From NCBI GenBank assembly GCA_017484095.1, contig JAFUTU010000023.1:16458-80457 (forward strand): DNA of 64,000 nt, written 5' to 3'. Positions 35,491 through 45,816 of the stretch are shown here, one piece after another. Origin of the DNA: Ruminococcus sp. (GTDB lineage: Bacteria > Bacillota > Clostridia > Oscillospirales > Ruminococcaceae). Position numbers and translations under genes: made by a program. The notes under the pieces are model-generated. The model had not been told where the DNA came from. It saw only the letters and a program-made list of their open reading frames with translations, and searched no databases. Positions within the stretch are counted from its first letter, which is position 1, and every line of letters starts with the position of its first letter.

Positions 35491-36324
35491 ATGGCAATAA
35501 AGAGCTATAAGCCGACCACAGCAGGAAGACGTGGAATGACCGTTACAGATTATTCCGAGCTTTCCAAGGTCGAGCCCTGCAAGTCTCTGCTCGAGCCTCT
35601 GAAGAAGAAGTCGGGCAGAAACAGCTACGGCAGGATCACCGTTCGCCACAGAGGCGGCGGTGAGAGAAGAAAATACCGCGTTATCGACTTTAAGAGAAAT
35701 AAGATGGGTATGGACGCTAAGGTAACTACTATCGAGTACGATCCTAACAGATCCGCGTTCATCGCACTTCTCGAGTATGAGGACGGAGAGAAGAGATACA
35801 TCATCGCTCCCTACGGCCTCAAGGTCGGCGATGTTGTAAGATCGGGACCCGACGCTGATATCAAGCCCGGAAACGCTCTTGCAATGATCAATATCCCTGT
35901 GGGTACATTCATCCACAACATCGAGCTCTACCCCGGAAAGGGCGCTCAGCTCGTTCGTTCCGCAGGCAACATGGCTCAGCTTATGGGTAAGGAAGGCAAT
36001 TACGCCCTCATCAGACTTCCTTCGGGCGAGATGAGAAGAGTTCCCGTAAACTGCATGGCAACTGTCGGACAGGTAGGCAATATCGACCACGAGAACGTTA
36101 ACATCGGTAAGGCAGGAAGAAAGCGCCACATGGGCTGGAGACCGACCGTAAGAGGATCGGTAATGAACCCCTGCGATCACCCGCACGGAGGCGGTGAGGG
36201 ACGTGCTCCTATCGGAAGACCGTCGCCTGTTACTCCTTGGGGTAAGCCTACAATGGGTTATAAGACACGCGCTAAGCATCATCGTTCCGATAAGTTTATC
36301 GTAAAACGCAGAAACGGTAAGTAA
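35491..36324 (+). CDS. rplB: 50S ribosomal protein L2
   Basis: 277 aa behind [26 protein letters not shown] at the start, [15 protein letters not shown], and the C-terminal [20 protein letters not shown] with the conserved histidine of the peptidyl transferase region are intact. L2 is a core 23S-binding protein needed for subunit joining. It restarts the gene run after a folded spacer, so it may have separate control. Confidence 0.98.
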   Translation: MAIKSYKPTTAGRRGMTVTDYSELSKVEPCKSLLEPLKKKSGRNSYGRITVRHRGGGERRKYRVIDFKRNKMGMDAKVTTIEYDPNRSAFIALLEYEDGEKRYIIAPYGLKVGDVVRSGPDADIKPGNALAMINIPVGTFIHNIELYPGKGAQLVRSAGNMAQLMGKEGNYALIRLPSGEMRRVPVNCMATVGQVGNIDHENVNIGKAGRKRHMGWRPTVRGSVMNPCDHPHGGGEGRAPIGRPSPVTPWGKPTMGYKTRAKHHRSDKFIVKRRNGK

Positions 36325-36346
36325 TTTGAGAGGAGGAAGATGATCA

Positions 36347-36628
36347 ATGGGTAGAAGTGTCAAGAAGGGACCTTACGTACAGGAGGCCCTCTATAAAAGA
36401 GTAGTCGCAATGAACGACGCAGGTGAGAAGAAGGTGCTCAAGACTTGGAGCAGAGCTTCGACGATCTTCCCTGAGTTCGTTGGTCATACATTCGCAGTTC
36501 ATGACGGAAGAAAGCACGTTCCGGTATATGTTACTGAGGACATGGTTGGTCATAAGCTGGGAGAGTTTGCTCCGACAAGGACATATAAGGGTCACGCCGG
36601 ATCAAAGACCTCTAATAACGGTAAGTAA
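36347..36628 (+). CDS. rpsS: 30S ribosomal protein S19
   Basis: 93 aa behind [45 protein letters not shown] and [17 protein letters not shown] are diagnostic. S19 binds 16S rRNA in the head of the 30S subunit with S13. It lies 22 bases after rplB and 18 before rplV in the usual order. Confidence 0.98.
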   Translation: MGRSVKKGPYVQEALYKRVVAMNDAGEKKVLKTWSRASTIFPEFVGHTFAVHDGRKHVPVYVTEDMVGHKLGEFAPTRTYKGHAGSKTSNNGK

Positions 36629-36646
36629 GCGGAAGGAGGAAACGTG

Positions 36647-36982
36647 ATGGAAGCAAAGGCAATTCTGAGAACTGCTCGTATTGCTCCCCGTAAGGTGCAG
36701 ATCGTTCTGGACCTTATCAGAGGAAAGGATTACGAAGTCGCAACGGCTATCGTAAAGAATACGCCAAAGGCTGCAAGTGAATATCTTGAGAAGCTTCTGA
36801 AGTCCGCTGCTGCAAACGCTGAGAACAATCATAACATGGATAAGAACAATCTCTATGTTTCTGAGTGTTATGTTTGCCCGGGACCGATAATGAAGAGGAT
36901 CAGACCAAGAGCACAGGGCAGAGCCTACAGGATCTTCAAGAGGACATCGCATATCACCGTTGTTCTCAAGGAAAAGGAATAA
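36647..36982 (+). CDS. rplV: 50S ribosomal protein L22
   Basis: 111 aa from ATG 36647 (a GTG one codon earlier is closer to the AAGGAGG site and less likely). [23 protein letters not shown] and the tail [20 protein letters not shown] are typical; the tunnel beta-hairpin is present. L22 touches all 23S domains and lines the exit tunnel, where macrolide-resistance insertions arise; none is seen. Confidence 0.97.
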   Translation: MEAKAILRTARIAPRKVQIVLDLIRGKDYEVATAIVKNTPKAASEYLEKLLKSAAANAENNHNMDKNNLYVSECYVCPGPIMKRIRPRAQGRAYRIFKRTSHITVVLKEKE

Positions 36983-37001
36983 CTGAAAGAGGAGGTAAAT
37001 C

Positions 37002-37811
37002 ATGGGACAGAAAGTAAATCCGCACGGACTTCGCGTCGGTGTGATAAAGAATTGGGATTCCCGCTGGTTTGCAGATAAGGGCACTTTCGGTGATACGCTT
37101 GTTGAGGATTATAACATTCGTAAGTTTATTATGAAGGATCTTAACAGAAGATCCAAGAATCCTTCGGATAAGTGCGTTTACGCAGGTGTTCCCAAGGTAG
37201 AGATCGAGAGATTCACAGGCAAGGACGGAGCTGAGAAGGTAAGACTTCATATCCACTGCGCTAAGCCCGGTATCGTTATCGGCAGAGGCGGAGCAGAGAT
37301 CGACAAGCTGCGTGCAAGCCTTGAAAAGATGATAGGAAAGAGCGTTGCTATCAATATCGTCGAGGTGAGACAGCCCGACCTTAACGCACAGCTCGTTGCT
37401 GAGAAGATAGCGCATGACCTCGAGGACAGGATCTCGTTCAGAAGAGCGATGAAGCAGTCCATCGGCAGAGCTATGAAGCTCGGCGCAAAGGGCATCAAGA
37501 CAAGAGTTTCAGGAAGACTTGCAGGTGCCGAGATAGCAAGAGCAGAGACCTATCATGAGGGTACTATCCCGCTGCAGACGATCAGAGCCGATATCGACTA
37601 CGGCTTCGCTGAGGCAAACACCACTTACGGTAAGCTCGGCGTAAAGGTATGGATCTACAGAGGCGAGGTCCTCAAGGGTGAGGTAGCTGCCTCCGATAAG
37701 AGAGACACAGCCGATAAGAAGAGAAGGCCCCGCAGAGATGACAAGAGCAAGGACAATCGCAGGGCATACAATAAGGCTCGTGATATGAAAAGAGAAGGAG
37801 GTAACGATTAA
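37002..37811 (+). CDS. rpsC: 30S ribosomal protein S3
   Basis: 269 aa behind [29 protein letters not shown] opens it and the KH domain holds [15 protein letters not shown]. It is longer than the usual 210-220 aa: the last 45 residues are a highly charged Lys/Arg/Asp tail ([20 protein letters not shown]). Such tails occur in several Clostridia. S3 lies at the mRNA entry of the 30S subunit and helps unwind mRNA. Its stop overlaps the rplP start. Confidence 0.98.
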   Translation: MGQKVNPHGLRVGVIKNWDSRWFADKGTFGDTLVEDYNIRKFIMKDLNRRSKNPSDKCVYAGVPKVEIERFTGKDGAEKVRLHIHCAKPGIVIGRGGAEIDKLRASLEKMIGKSVAINIVEVRQPDLNAQLVAEKIAHDLEDRISFRRAMKQSIGRAMKLGAKGIKTRVSGRLAGAEIARAETYHEGTIPLQTIRADIDYGFAEANTTYGKLGVKVWIYRGEVLKGEVAASDKRDTADKKRRPRRDDKSKDNRRAYNKARDMKREGGND

Positions 37812-38242
37812 TGCTGCTTCCAAAGAGAGTTAAGTTCAGAAAACAGCACCGCGGCAGAATGACCGGTAAGGCGCTGAGAGGAAATAAAGTATCCTACGGT
37901 GAGTTCGGACTTCAGTCCCTCGAGCCTGCATGGATCTCCTCAAACCAGATCGAGGCTGCCCGTATCGCAATGACAAGATACATCAAGCGTGGCGGTCAGG
38001 TTTGGATAAAGATATTCCCCGATAAGCCGGCAACAAGAAAGCCCCTCGGAACCCGAATGGGTAAAGGTAAGGGCGCACCCGAGTACTGGGTAGCTGTTGT
38101 TAAGCCGGGCAGAGTAATGTTCGAGATCGCGGGAGTAAGCGAAGAAACAGCAAGAGAGGCTATGAGACTTGCAAGTCACAAGCTTCCTGTAAAATGTAAG
38201 TTTATCAAGAAAGAAACTCAAGAAACGGGTGGTGAGCAATAA
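37811..38242 (+). CDS. rplP: 50S ribosomal protein L16
   Basis: 143 aa, starting at the ATG that overlaps the rpsC stop (TAATG). [20 protein letters not shown] and [20 protein letters not shown], then [18 protein letters not shown] are diagnostic. L16 binds at the A-site side of the 50S subunit and is needed for late assembly. It overlaps rpmC by one base. Confidence 0.98.
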   Translation: MLLPKRVKFRKQHRGRMTGKALRGNKVSYGEFGLQSLEPAWISSNQIEAARIAMTRYIKRGGQVWIKIFPDKPATRKPLGTRMGKGKGAPEYWVAVVKPGRVMFEIAGVSEETAREAMRLASHKLPVKCKFIKKETQETGGEQ

Positions 38243-38439
38243 TGAAGGCTAGTGAGATCAGAGATATGACGGCAGACGAGCTCAACTCTAAGCTCGATGA
38301 GCTCAAGCAGGAGCTTTTTAACCTTCGTTTTCAGCACGCTGTAAACCAGCTCGAGAATCCTAAGAGACTCCAGGCTGTTAAAAGGGATATTGCTCGTGTA
38401 AAGACATTCATTCGTAAGCAAGAGTCCAACGTTCAGTAA
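38242..38439 (+). CDS. rpmC: 50S ribosomal protein L29
   Basis: 65 aa, starting at the ATG overlapping the rplP stop. [20 protein letters not shown] and [17 protein letters not shown] are typical of L29, a two-helix protein at the tunnel exit next to L23. The overlapping starts from rpsC to rpmC indicate coupled translation. Confidence 0.96.
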   Translation: MKASEIRDMTADELNSKLDELKQELFNLRFQHAVNQLENPKRLQAVKRDIARVKTFIRKQESNVQ

Positions 38440-38459
38440 CTGCGGAAGGAGGATCCACT

Positions 38460-38720
38460 GTGAGCGAAGAAAGAAATCTGAGAAAGACAAGAGTCGGAGT
38501 TGTAGTTTCCGATAAAATGGACAAGACTATCGTCGTTGCTATCAAGGACAACGTACAGCACCCTCTTTACAAGAAGATCATCAAGAGAACCGTAAAGCTC
38601 AAGGCGCATGACGAGGAGAACACCGCTAACATCGGCGATAAGGTAGAGGTTATGGAAACAAGACCTCTCTCCAAGGATAAGAGATGGCGTCTTGTAAAGA
38701 TTCTCGAGAAGGCTAAGTAA
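38460..38720 (+). CDS. rpsQ: 30S ribosomal protein S17
   Basis: 86 aa from GTG 38460 behind [26 protein letters not shown] and the OB-fold strand region [29 protein letters not shown] are typical. S17 binds the 5' domain of 16S rRNA early in assembly. A 57-base gap with a GCGGCAAAGGCCGC hairpin follows before rplN. Confidence 0.97.
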   Translation: MSEERNLRKTRVGVVVSDKMDKTIVVAIKDNVQHPLYKKIIKRTVKLKAHDEENTANIGDKVEVMETRPLSKDKRWRLVKILEKAK

Positions 38721-38777
38721 GAATTACGGCTCTGCGGCAAAGGCCGCAGGCATCTACTACGAAAGGAGGAACGCACT

Positions 38778-39146
38778 GTGATACAGATGCAGACTTATCT
38801 CAAGGTTGCAGATAACTCCGGCGCAAAGGAGCTTATGTGCATCAGAGTACTCGGCGGAACACGCAGAAAGTATGCAAATATCGGTGACGTTGTAGTTTGC
38901 TCGGTTAAAAAGGCAACACCGGGCGGAGTTGTTAAAAAGGGCGACGTTGTTAAAGCAGTAATCGTTCGTTCGGCAAAGGGTCTTCGTCGTGCAGACGGAA
39001 CATATATCCGTTTCGACGAGAACGCTGCTGTAATAATAAGAGAAGACAAGAACCCCAGAGGAACCCGTATTTTCGGGCCTGTGGCTAAGGAGCTTCGTGA
39101 GAAGGACTATTTGAAGATCCTCTCTCTCGCTCCCGAAGTACTTTGA
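38778..39146 (+). CDS. rplN: 50S ribosomal protein L14
   Basis: 122 aa, the universal length, from GTG 38778 behind [44 protein letters not shown] and the closing [28 protein letters not shown] tail are diagnostic. L14 forms part of the intersubunit bridge and factor region. It heads the spc part of the cluster. Confidence 0.98.
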   Translation: MIQMQTYLKVADNSGAKELMCIRVLGGTRRKYANIGDVVVCSVKKATPGGVVKKGDVVKAVIVRSAKGLRRADGTYIRFDENAAVIIREDKNPRGTRIFGPVAKELREKDYLKILSLAPEVL

Positions 39147-39164
39147 TCGGAGGTGTCGTGAATA

Positions 39165-39488
39165 ATGAATAAGGTACACGTAAAAACAGGCGACACCGTC
39201 GTTATCCTCTCGGGTAAGGACAAGGGCAAGCAGGGTAAGGTGCTTGAGGTTTCCCCTAAGGAGGGAAAGGTGATAGTTGAGGGTCTCAACATCGCAACAA
39301 AGCACGTAAAGCCCAGAAGACAGGGCGAACAGGGCGGCATCGTGAGCGCAGAGGCAGCTCTCTATGCAAGCAAGGTGCAGCTCGTGTGCCCTAAGTGCGG
39401 CAAGTCAACAAGGATCGCTCATAAGTTCCTTGAGGACGGCACAAAGGTCAGGGTCTGCAAGAATGCAGACTGCGGCGAAGAATTTTAA
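39165..39488 (+). CDS. rplX: 50S ribosomal protein L24
   Basis: 107 aa. The KOW motif [21 protein letters not shown] stands at the N terminus, then [21 protein letters not shown]. The C terminus has a zinc-ribbon-like [20 protein letters not shown] plus [13 protein letters not shown], so it is a Cys4-type L24. L24 starts 50S assembly by binding the 5' end of 23S rRNA. GATCGGAGGTGTC precedes the start. Confidence 0.97.
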   Translation: MNKVHVKTGDTVVILSGKDKGKQGKVLEVSPKEGKVIVEGLNIATKHVKPRRQGEQGGIVSAEAALYASKVQLVCPKCGKSTRIAHKFLEDGTKVRVCKNADCGEEF

Positions 39489-39504
39489 TTAGGAGGATTT
39501 TACG

Positions 39505-40047
39505 ATGGCTAGACTTAAAGAATATTATGTTAGCGACGTAGCTCCTGCTATGATGAAGAAATTCCAGTACGCTAATGTAATGCAGATACCTAAGCTTGAT
39601 AAGGTAGTTATCAACGTAGGCTGCGGCGCAGATAAGGATAACAAAAAGGTTATCGACACAATAATGTCCGAGCTGGCTGCAATCACAGGCCAGAAGCCGA
39701 TAGTTTGCAAGGCTAAGAAGTCAGTCGCAAACTTCAAGCTCCGTGACGGACAGATCATCGGCGTGAAGGTAACACTCAGAGCCGAGAAGATGTATGAGTT
39801 CGTTGACAGACTGTTCAACGTTGCATTCCCGAGAGTAAGAGACTTCAGAGGTATCAACCCCAACTCCTTCGACGGCAGAGGAAATTATTCCACAGGCCTT
39901 AAGGAGCAGCTGATCTTCCCTGAGATCGAATACGATAAGATCGATAAGATCCGCGGAATGGACATCAACTTCATCACTACCGCAAATACAGACGAAGAGG
40001 CAAAAGAGCTGCTCTCCCTTATGGGCGCACCTTTTGCTGACAGATAA
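39505..40047 (+). CDS. rplE: 50S ribosomal protein L5
   Basis: 180 aa behind [45 protein letters not shown] and the [20 protein letters not shown] segment are diagnostic. L5 binds 5S rRNA and contacts the P-site tRNA and S13. It is followed 17 bases later by rpsN. Confidence 0.98.
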   Translation: MARLKEYYVSDVAPAMMKKFQYANVMQIPKLDKVVINVGCGADKDNKKVIDTIMSELAAITGQKPIVCKAKKSVANFKLRDGQIIGVKVTLRAEKMYEFVDRLFNVAFPRVRDFRGINPNSFDGRGNYSTGLKEQLIFPEIEYDKIDKIRGMDINFITTANTDEEAKELLSLMGAPFADR

Positions 40048-40064
40048 GCTAAGGAGGAAAAGTA

Positions 40065-40250
40065 ATGGCAAAGAAGTCTATGATAAATAAGCAGCAGGCT
40101 AAGCCTAAGTATTCCACCCGCGCTTACAACAGATGCAAGATATGCGGCAGACCGCACGCATATCTCAGAAAGTTCGGCGTTTGCCGTATCTGCTTCAGAG
40201 AGCTTGCTCATGAGGGCAAGATCCCCGGAGTAAAGAAGGCTAGCTGGTAA
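40065..40250 (+). CDS. rpsN: 30S ribosomal protein S14, zinc-binding (type Z)
   Basis: 61 aa behind AAGGAGG. The short form keeps the zinc knuckle [21 protein letters not shown] with four cysteines, and ends [11 protein letters not shown], so it is the Zn-dependent type. Bacteria often carry a second, zinc-free S14 used in zinc starvation; none is in this window. S14 is placed late in the 30S head. Confidence 0.98.
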   Translation: MAKKSMINKQQAKPKYSTRAYNRCKICGRPHAYLRKFGVCRICFRELAHEGKIPGVKKASW

Positions 40251-40268
40251 GAAGGAGGTTGACACAGC

Positions 40269-40667
40269 ATGCAAATTACTGATACAATCGCGGACCTGCT
40301 GACAAGAATTCGTAACGCAAGCTCTGCAAAGCACGCAACGGTTGACGTTCCTGCATCGAATATGAAGAAGTCTATCACTCAGATACTTGTAGATGAGGGC
40401 TACGTTAAAGACTTCAAGATCATTGAAGACGGTAAGCAGGGTATTATAAGAATTACTCTAAAATATGACGAGAACAGAAATCCTGTTATCACAGGTCTTA
40501 GAAGAGTTTCTAAGCCCGGACTCAGGATCTACGCAAGCTGCGAGGATATGCCCAAGGTAATAAAGGGACTCGGTATCGCTATCGTTTCCACTTCAAAGGG
40601 CGTAATCACCGACAAGAAGGCTCGTGAGCTCCACGTAGGCGGCGAGGTTCTCGCATTCATCTGGTAA
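40269..40667 (+). CDS. rpsH: 30S ribosomal protein S8
   Basis: 132 aa behind [27 protein letters not shown] and the C-terminal [18 protein letters not shown], then GGEVLAFIW, are diagnostic. S8 binds helix 21 of 16S rRNA and, in E. coli, represses the spc operon at the rplE region; no matching helix-21 mimic was recognised here. Confidence 0.98.
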   Translation: MQITDTIADLLTRIRNASSAKHATVDVPASNMKKSITQILVDEGYVKDFKIIEDGKQGIIRITLKYDENRNPVITGLRRVSKPGLRIYASCEDMPKVIKGLGIAIVSTSKGVITDKKARELHVGGEVLAFIW

Positions 40668-40681
40668 GGAGGACTGAAAGT

Positions 40682-41233
40682 ATGTCAAGAATAGGCAATA
40701 AAGCTATTAGTGTTCCTGCAGGTGTAGAGGTAACCGTTGCTGAGGGCAACGTTGTTACGGTAAAGGGTCCAAAGGGAACGCTTACAAAGCAGTTCAATAA
40801 GGATATGATAATCAAGAGTGAGCCCGGTGTGATCACAGTTGAGCGTCCCTCCGAGGATAAGCTCCACAAGTCTCTCCACGGACTTACAAGAACTCTCATC
40901 AATAATATGGTCGAGGGTGTAACAAACGGATTTTCAAAGAAGCTCGAGATCGTCGGCGTAGGATACAGGGCTCAGAAGCAGGGCAAGGAGCTCGTTATGA
41001 ACCTTGGCTTCTCGCATCAGGTAAAGGTCGCAGAGACCGACACTATCAAGATCGACGTTCCCGATGCAAACCACATAGTGATCTCAGGCTGTGATAAGCA
41101 GGAGGTAGGTCAGTTCGCTTGTGAGATCCGTGAAAAACGTCCCCCCGAGCCTTACAAGGGTAAGGGTATTCGCTATGAGGGCGAGTACGTTATCCGCAAG
41201 GAAGGTAAAGCGGGTAAGGGCGCTAAGAAGTAA
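40682..41233 (+). CDS. rplF: 50S ribosomal protein L6
   Basis: 183 aa behind [37 protein letters not shown] and the C-terminal [27 protein letters not shown] are diagnostic. L6 has two related domains and sits by the sarcin-ricin loop where elongation factors bind. The closing basic tail GKAGKGAKK is normal. Confidence 0.98.
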   Translation: MSRIGNKAISVPAGVEVTVAEGNVVTVKGPKGTLTKQFNKDMIIKSEPGVITVERPSEDKLHKSLHGLTRTLINNMVEGVTNGFSKKLEIVGVGYRAQKQGKELVMNLGFSHQVKVAETDTIKIDVPDANHIVISGCDKQEVGQFACEIREKRPPEPYKGKGIRYEGEYVIRKEGKAGKGAKK

Positions 41234-41251
41234 TAAAAGGAGAGAATTACT

Positions 41252-41611
41252 ATGGTTAAAAAGCTTGACAGAGCTAAAGCAAGAGCTAAAAGACACCAGA
41301 GAGTGCGTAACAAGATCAACGGCACGGCTGATTGTCCCCGCCTCAACGTATTCCGCTCCTCAAAGCATATTTATGCACAGATCATCGATGATGTTAAGGG
41401 CGTAACACTTTGCAGCGCTTCCTCAATGTCGAAAGACTTTGACGGAAACGGCGGCAATAAAGAGGGCGCTCGCAAGGTCGGCGAAATGATCGCTGCTGCG
41501 GCTAAGGCAAAGGGTATCGAAAATGTTGTATTCGACAGAGGCGGTTACCTTTATCACGGCCGTGTACAGGAGTTAGCAGACGGAGCCCGTGAAGGCGGAC
41601 TCAAGTTCTAA
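41252..41611 (+). CDS. rplR: 50S ribosomal protein L18
   Basis: 119 aa behind [33 protein letters not shown] and [25 protein letters not shown] are diagnostic. L18 binds 5S rRNA with L5 and fixes it to the central protuberance. It lies in the normal place between rplF and rpsE. Confidence 0.98.
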   Translation: MVKKLDRAKARAKRHQRVRNKINGTADCPRLNVFRSSKHIYAQIIDDVKGVTLCSASSMSKDFDGNGGNKEGARKVGEMIAAAAKAKGIENVVFDRGGYLYHGRVQELADGAREGGLKF

Positions 41612-41626
41612 AGAGGAGGGAAAACT

Positions 41627-42127
41627 TTGGCTTTAATAGACGCTTCAAATATGGAACTCGAAGAAAAGGTTGTCGCAATAAACAGAGTATCAAAGACTGT
41701 TAAGGGCGGCCGTATAATGAAGTTCTCGGCTCTCGTTGTTGTCGGCGACGGCAACGGCATCGTAGGCTTCGGCATCGGAAAGAGCGGAGAGGTTCCCGAT
41801 GCGATCAGAAAGGCTATCCAGGACGCTAAGAAGAACCTTATCAGGATCTCCCTCAAGGGAACAACTATCCCTCACGAGATCGTAGGTAAGTTCGGCGCAG
41901 GCGAGGTCCTCATGAGACCTGCTGCACCCGGTACAGGAGTTATCGCGGGCGGTCCTGTCAGAGCAGTCGTTGAGATCGCAGGCATCAAGGATATCAGAAC
42001 GAAGTCACTTCGCTCGAACAATCCTTACAACGTCGTAAGAGCGACCGTAAACGGCCTCTCCAGAGTTAGATCCGCAGAAACTGTGGCTGCTCTCAGAGGA
42101 AAGACCGTAAAAGAAATGTTAGGTTAA
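41627..42127 (+). CDS. rpsE: 30S ribosomal protein S5
   Basis: 166 aa from TTG 41627 behind AGAGGAGGG. The double-stranded RNA-binding part begins [19 protein letters not shown] and contains [22 protein letters not shown]; the C-terminal part holds [17 protein letters not shown]5 guards decoding accuracy and the mRNA entry. The TTG start may lower its initiation rate relative to its neighbours. Confidence 0.97.
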   Translation: MALIDASNMELEEKVVAINRVSKTVKGGRIMKFSALVVVGDGNGIVGFGIGKSGEVPDAIRKAIQDAKKNLIRISLKGTTIPHEIVGKFGAGEVLMRPAAPGTGVIAGGPVRAVVEIAGIKDIRTKSLRSNNPYNVVRATVNGLSRVRSAETVAALRGKTVKEMLG

Positions 42128-42140
42128 GGAGGAAAGGCAA

Positions 42141-42317
42141 ATGGCATTGAATATCGAACTGGTCAAGAGCCTTAACGGCAGAAGCGACAAGCAGATCGCA
42201 ACTGCAAATTCTCTTGGCCTCAGAAAGATCGGGGATAAGACCAGCCAGCCTGATAATCCTCAGACAAAGGGAAAGATAAAGGTCATCTCCCATCTTGTAA
42301 AAGTGACCGAAGCTTAA
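42141..42317 (+). CDS. rpmD: 50S ribosomal protein L30
   Basis: A 58-aa gene between rpsE and rplO, easily overlooked for its size. ATG 42141 follows AAGGAGG by eight bases. The protein reads ALNIELVKSLNGRSDKQIA, then LGLRKIGDKTSQPDNPQTKGKI and VISHLVKV, the normal L30 layout. L30 lies on the outside of the 50S subunit near 5S rRNA. Its presence completes the spc order rpsE-rpmD-rplO. Confidence 0.97.
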   Translation: MALNIELVKSLNGRSDKQIATANSLGLRKIGDKTSQPDNPQTKGKIKVISHLVKVTEA

Positions 42318-42336
42318 TAAGGAGGTGCGATCTTAA

Positions 42337-42777
42337 ATGAAACTGCACGAATTATCACCTGCTCCGGGCGCAGTCAAAGACGTTAAGCGCAAGGGCAGAG
42401 GCCACGGTTCTGGAAACGGTAAGACCGCAGGCAAGGGACATAAGGGTCAGAAGGCTCGTTCCGGCGGCGGAGTAAGACCGGGCTTCGAGGGCGGACAGAC
42501 AGCTCTCGCAAGAAGAACTCCTAAGCGTGGATTCAATAACATTTTTGCGACAAAGTACGCAACAGTTAACGTTTCGGATCTCGAAAAGTTCGTTGACGGA
42601 ACAGTCGTTGATACAGAGCTTCTAAAGGCTTCAGGTATCATCAAGAAGGAGCTTGACGGCGTCAAGATCCTCGGAAACGGAGAATTGACAAAGAACCTTA
42701 CCGTTAAGGCTGCTAAGTTCTCTGCAGCTGCAAAGGAAAAAATCGAAAAGGCAGGCGGGAAGGCTGAGGTGATGTAA
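42337..42777 (+). CDS. rplO: 50S ribosomal protein L15
   Basis: 146 aa behind [37 protein letters not shown], a Gly/Arg-rich extension that enters 23S rRNA, is followed by [20 protein letters not shown] and the globular C-terminal half. L15 joins late in 50S assembly. Its stop is two bases before the secY start. Confidence 0.98.
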   Translation: MKLHELSPAPGAVKDVKRKGRGHGSGNGKTAGKGHKGQKARSGGGVRPGFEGGQTALARRTPKRGFNNIFATKYATVNVSDLEKFVDGTVVDTELLKASGIIKKELDGVKILGNGELTKNLTVKAAKFSAAAKEKIEKAGGKAEVM

Positions 42778-42779
42778 TT

Positions 42780-44090
42780 GTGATAGAGACATTTCGTAAT
42801 GCCTGGAAAGTTCCGGAATTAAGAAAAAAACTTCTCTTTACTTTTTTCATCATCGTAATCTATAGGATCGGCGGTACGGTACCTGTACCGTTCCTCGATT
42901 CGGAAGCGCTGACAGCATGGTTCGAGCAGAGCAACTCTTCGGGTGACTTTTTCAGCTACCTGAACGTTCTTTCGGGAGGTAACTTCGCGAAGGCTACGCT
43001 GCTTGCTCTGTCGGTATCACCGTACATCAACGCGCAGATCATTATCCAGCTTCTTACCTATGCGCTCCCTCCTCTGGAAAGACTCCAGAAGGAAGGCCCC
43101 GAGGGAAGAAAGAAGCTCGACAAGATCACAAAGTACGCAGCTCTTGCAATATCGCTGTTCCAGGGCTGGGCTTACTACCTCACACTGAAGAAGGCAAGTG
43201 CCGTTATCTATGACGGCGTTACCCTTGGCTCTTCGTTCGATAAGATATTTGCTGAGATAGTAATCATCGCTTGCTTTACTGCGGGTGCATCGCTCACAAT
43301 ATGGCTCGGCGATCAGATCAACGAGAAGGGTATCGGCAACGGTATCTCGATGCTGCTGTTTGCAGGTATCATAGCCAGAGGTCCTGCGGCTGTTATCAGC
43401 CTGTTCGATTACGCTAAGACCGGCGAGGCTAAGAACATCATTCTCGTTATCGCTATAATGGTAATATTCGTTCTTATGATCGGCTTCATCATCTTTATGA
43501 ATGAGGCTGAGAGAAGGATACCGATCCAGTATGCAAAGCGTATCGTAGGAAGAAGACAGTATGGCGGACAGAGCACATACATCCCTGTGAAGATAGCTAT
43601 GAGCGGCGTTATGCCTATCATCTTCGCGATGGCGTTCATGTCACTGCCCTCAACACTGAAGATGTTCATAACCCCTAAGGACGGAAGCTTCTATTCCAAG
43701 TTCCTCAAGTGGTTTGAGTATACTTCACCGTTCTATGCTTGTCTCTATTTCGTACTGATAATCGCGTTCAACTATTTCTATGTTTCAATGCAGTATAACC
43801 CCGTTCAGATAGCTAACGACCTGAGACAGAACAACGGCGCTATCCCCGGTATCAGACCCGGTAAGCCCACTTCTGATCATCTGAAAAAGATCTTCGGCAA
43901 GATCACCCTCGTCGGTGCGGTGTTCCTCGGTATCATAGCTATATTCCCGATAATCTTTACCGTTATCACAGGAATGAACATCGCAATGGGCGGTACCTCG
44001 ATCCTGATCGTTGTGTCCGTTGCACTTGAAACAGCAAGAACTATGGAATCTCAGATGATGATGCGTCATCACAGAGGTTTCCTCGAATAA
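42780..44090 (+). CDS. secY: Protein translocase subunit SecY
   Basis: 436 aa from GTG 42780; GAGGTGATG within the end of rplO acts as ribosome site. Ten membrane helices are seen. LFTFFIIVIYRIGGTVPVPF is helix 1; the plug region follows; SVSPYINAQIIIQLLTYALP is highly conserved, as are NEAERRIPIQYAKR and QYNPVQIANDLRQNNGAIPGIRPGKPT. It forms the membrane channel for Sec-dependent export, which the secreted glycosidases in this window would use. Confidence 0.98.
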   Translation: MIETFRNAWKVPELRKKLLFTFFIIVIYRIGGTVPVPFLDSEALTAWFEQSNSSGDFFSYLNVLSGGNFAKATLLALSVSPYINAQIIIQLLTYALPPLERLQKEGPEGRKKLDKITKYAALAISLFQGWAYYLTLKKASAVIYDGVTLGSSFDKIFAEIVIIACFTAGASLTIWLGDQINEKGIGNGISMLLFAGIIARGPAAVISLFDYAKTGEAKNIILVIAIMVIFVLMIGFIIFMNEAERRIPIQYAKRIVGRRQYGGQSTYIPVKIAMSGVMPIIFAMAFMSLPSTLKMFITPKDGSFYSKFLKWFEYTSPFYACLYFVLIIAFNYFYVSMQYNPVQIANDLRQNNGAIPGIRPGKPTSDHLKKIFGKITLVGAVFLGIIAIFPIIFTVITGMNIAMGGTSILIVVSVALETARTMESQMMMRHHRGFLE

Positions 44091-44121
44091 GCCGTATCGA
44101 TCAACTTGAAAGGAGTTAGTT

Positions 44122-44754
44122 ATGAATATTATTCTTTTAGGCGCTCCCGGTGCGGGCAAGGGCACTCAGGCAGAGGTCATCTGCAAAGAGCTCGATATCC
44201 CCACAATTTCAACAGGCAATATGCTCAGAGCTGCTGTAAAAGCAGGCACTGAGTACGGACTTAAGGCAAAGGCTGCTATGGATGCTGGCGCACTTGTTTC
44301 CGATGACATAGTTATCGGAATACTCAAGGACAGGATCGCTGAGCCTGATGCTCAGAACGGCTTCATTCTTGACGGCTTCCCGAGGACTGTTCCTCAGGCA
44401 GAGGCTCTCGACACAATGGGAGTAAGGATCGACAAGGTCGTTGAGATCTTTGTTCCCGATGAGATGATCAAGAGAAGAGTTACAGGAAGAAGAGTTTGCC
44501 TCGACTGCGGCGCAACCTATCACATCGACTATAAGCCTTCAAAGGTTGAGGACGTTTGTGATGTTTGCGGCAAGCCGATCGTTATAAGAAAAGACGATCA
44601 GCCCGAGACAGTCATCAGCAGACTCGAGACCTACCATAAGACAACAGCTCCGCTCAAGGACTACTATGAGAAGCAGGGCAAGCTCGTTTCCATCGACGGA
44701 ACGAAAGACGTTGCAACTACCTCACAGCTCGTTCTTGAAGCACTTAAGAACTGA
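44122..44754 (+). CDS. adk: Adenylate kinase with zinc-binding LID
   Basis: 210 aa behind AAAGGAG. The P-loop is LLGAPGAGKGTQAE, the AMP site ISTGNMLRAAV, and the LID domain holds CLDCGATYH and CDVCGKPIVIRKDD, a Cys4 zinc site typical of Gram-positive enzymes. FILDGFPRTVPQAEAL is also diagnostic. It balances ATP, ADP and AMP in the cytoplasm. It sits between secY and map in the usual Firmicute order. Confidence 0.98.
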   Translation: MNIILLGAPGAGKGTQAEVICKELDIPTISTGNMLRAAVKAGTEYGLKAKAAMDAGALVSDDIVIGILKDRIAEPDAQNGFILDGFPRTVPQAEALDTMGVRIDKVVEIFVPDEMIKRRVTGRRVCLDCGATYHIDYKPSKVEDVCDVCGKPIVIRKDDQPETVISRLETYHKTTAPLKDYYEKQGKLVSIDGTKDVATTSQLVLEALKN

Positions 44755-44772
44755 TAGAAAGTCAGGAAGCAA

Positions 44773-45519
44773 ATGATCTGTTTAAAATCACAAAAAGAGA
44801 TCGAAAAGCTGCGCAAGGCTAACAGGATCACCGCAGAGGCTATCCTCTATGCGGGTGAGTCCTTAAAGCCCGGTATGACCACCTACGAGCTCGATAAAAT
44901 AATCGAGAGATATTACGCATCTCACGGTACAAGGTCGGGCTTCAAGGGCTATGACGGCTTTCCCGGATCAGCGTGTATATCTGTGAATGATGAGGTCATC
45001 CACGGTATACCCGGTCCCAGAAAGATACAGGAGGGCGATATCGTATCTATAGATACGGGCGCGATCATCGACGGCTATTACGGAGATTCGTGCAAAACGT
45101 TCGCCTGCGGCAAAATATCAGACGACGTTCAGGCATTGCTCGATTCCACCGAAGAGAGCCTTATGCTGGCAGTCGATATGGTAAAGCCGGGCGTCAGGAT
45201 AGGTGATATAGGCGCGGCGATCCAGAAGTATAATGAGGACAGAGGCTTCTCCGTCGTAAGAGAGTTCGTCGGACACGGACTCGGCAAGGATATGCACGAG
45301 GACCCCGAAATACCGAACTTCGGTAAAGCAGGCCACGGCATAAGACTTGTCGCAGGTATGGTTATCTGCATCGAGCCTATGATAAATATGGGCACAGCAA
45401 AAATAAAGATCATGCCTGACGGCTGGACGGTAAAAACTCAGGACGGAAAGTGGTCCGCACACTTTGAGCACGCGATCGCTGTTACAAAGGACGGCGCTGT
45501 AATTCTCAGCAGACCGTAA
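44773..45519 (+). CDS. map: Methionine aminopeptidase type I
   Basis: 248 aa. The five metal ligands of the pita-bread fold are visible: Asp in SIDTGAIIDGYYGDSCKTF (two), His in EFVGHGLGKDMHEDP, Glu in VICIEPMI and Glu in HFEHAIAVT. It removes the initiator methionine from new proteins at the ribosome exit. The ribosome site AGGAAG is modest. Cluster position beside adk and infA is classical. Confidence 0.98.
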   Translation: MICLKSQKEIEKLRKANRITAEAILYAGESLKPGMTTYELDKIIERYYASHGTRSGFKGYDGFPGSACISVNDEVIHGIPGPRKIQEGDIVSIDTGAIIDGYYGDSCKTFACGKISDDVQALLDSTEESLMLAVDMVKPGVRIGDIGAAIQKYNEDRGFSVVREFVGHGLGKDMHEDPEIPNFGKAGHGIRLVAGMVICIEPMINMGTAKIKIMPDGWTVKTQDGKWSAHFEHAIAVTKDGAVILSRP

Positions 45520-45533
45520 CGGAGGACAGCATT

Positions 45534-45800
45534 GTGGATATAAAGATCGGTTCTGTGGTAAGGGCGCTGGCAGGTCGTGAAAAAGACAGATACTTCGTTG
45601 CAGTAGATGTCCACGACGGCTTTGTGTATATCGCGGACGGCAAGGAGCGAAAGCTCTCAGCCCCAAAGAAGAAAAACATAAAGCACATTTCACCTGTTAA
45701 AGCCTTCGTAAACACAGACGAACTAACAGACAAGAAGCTGAGACAGCTGACACGTTCGTATCTGACCCAAGCGAACTGTCAGAAAGACCAACAGCCTTGA
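45534..45800 (+). CDS. KOW-domain RNA-binding protein (L14e/YbxF-like)
   Basis: 88 aa from GTG 45534 behind ACGGAGGA. KIGSVVRALAGREKDRYFVAVD is a KOW motif, followed by GFVYIADGKERKLSAPKKKNIKHI. Proteins of this sort lie between map and infA in many Firmicutes and are annotated as L14e-like or KOW-domain RNA-binding proteins. Ribosome association is likely, but the role is not established. Confidence 0.88.
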   Translation: MDIKIGSVVRALAGREKDRYFVAVDVHDGFVYIADGKERKLSAPKKKNIKHISPVKAFVNTDELTDKKLRQLTRSYLTQANCQKDQQP

Positions 45801-45816
45801 ATGAGGAGGTTTTTTG

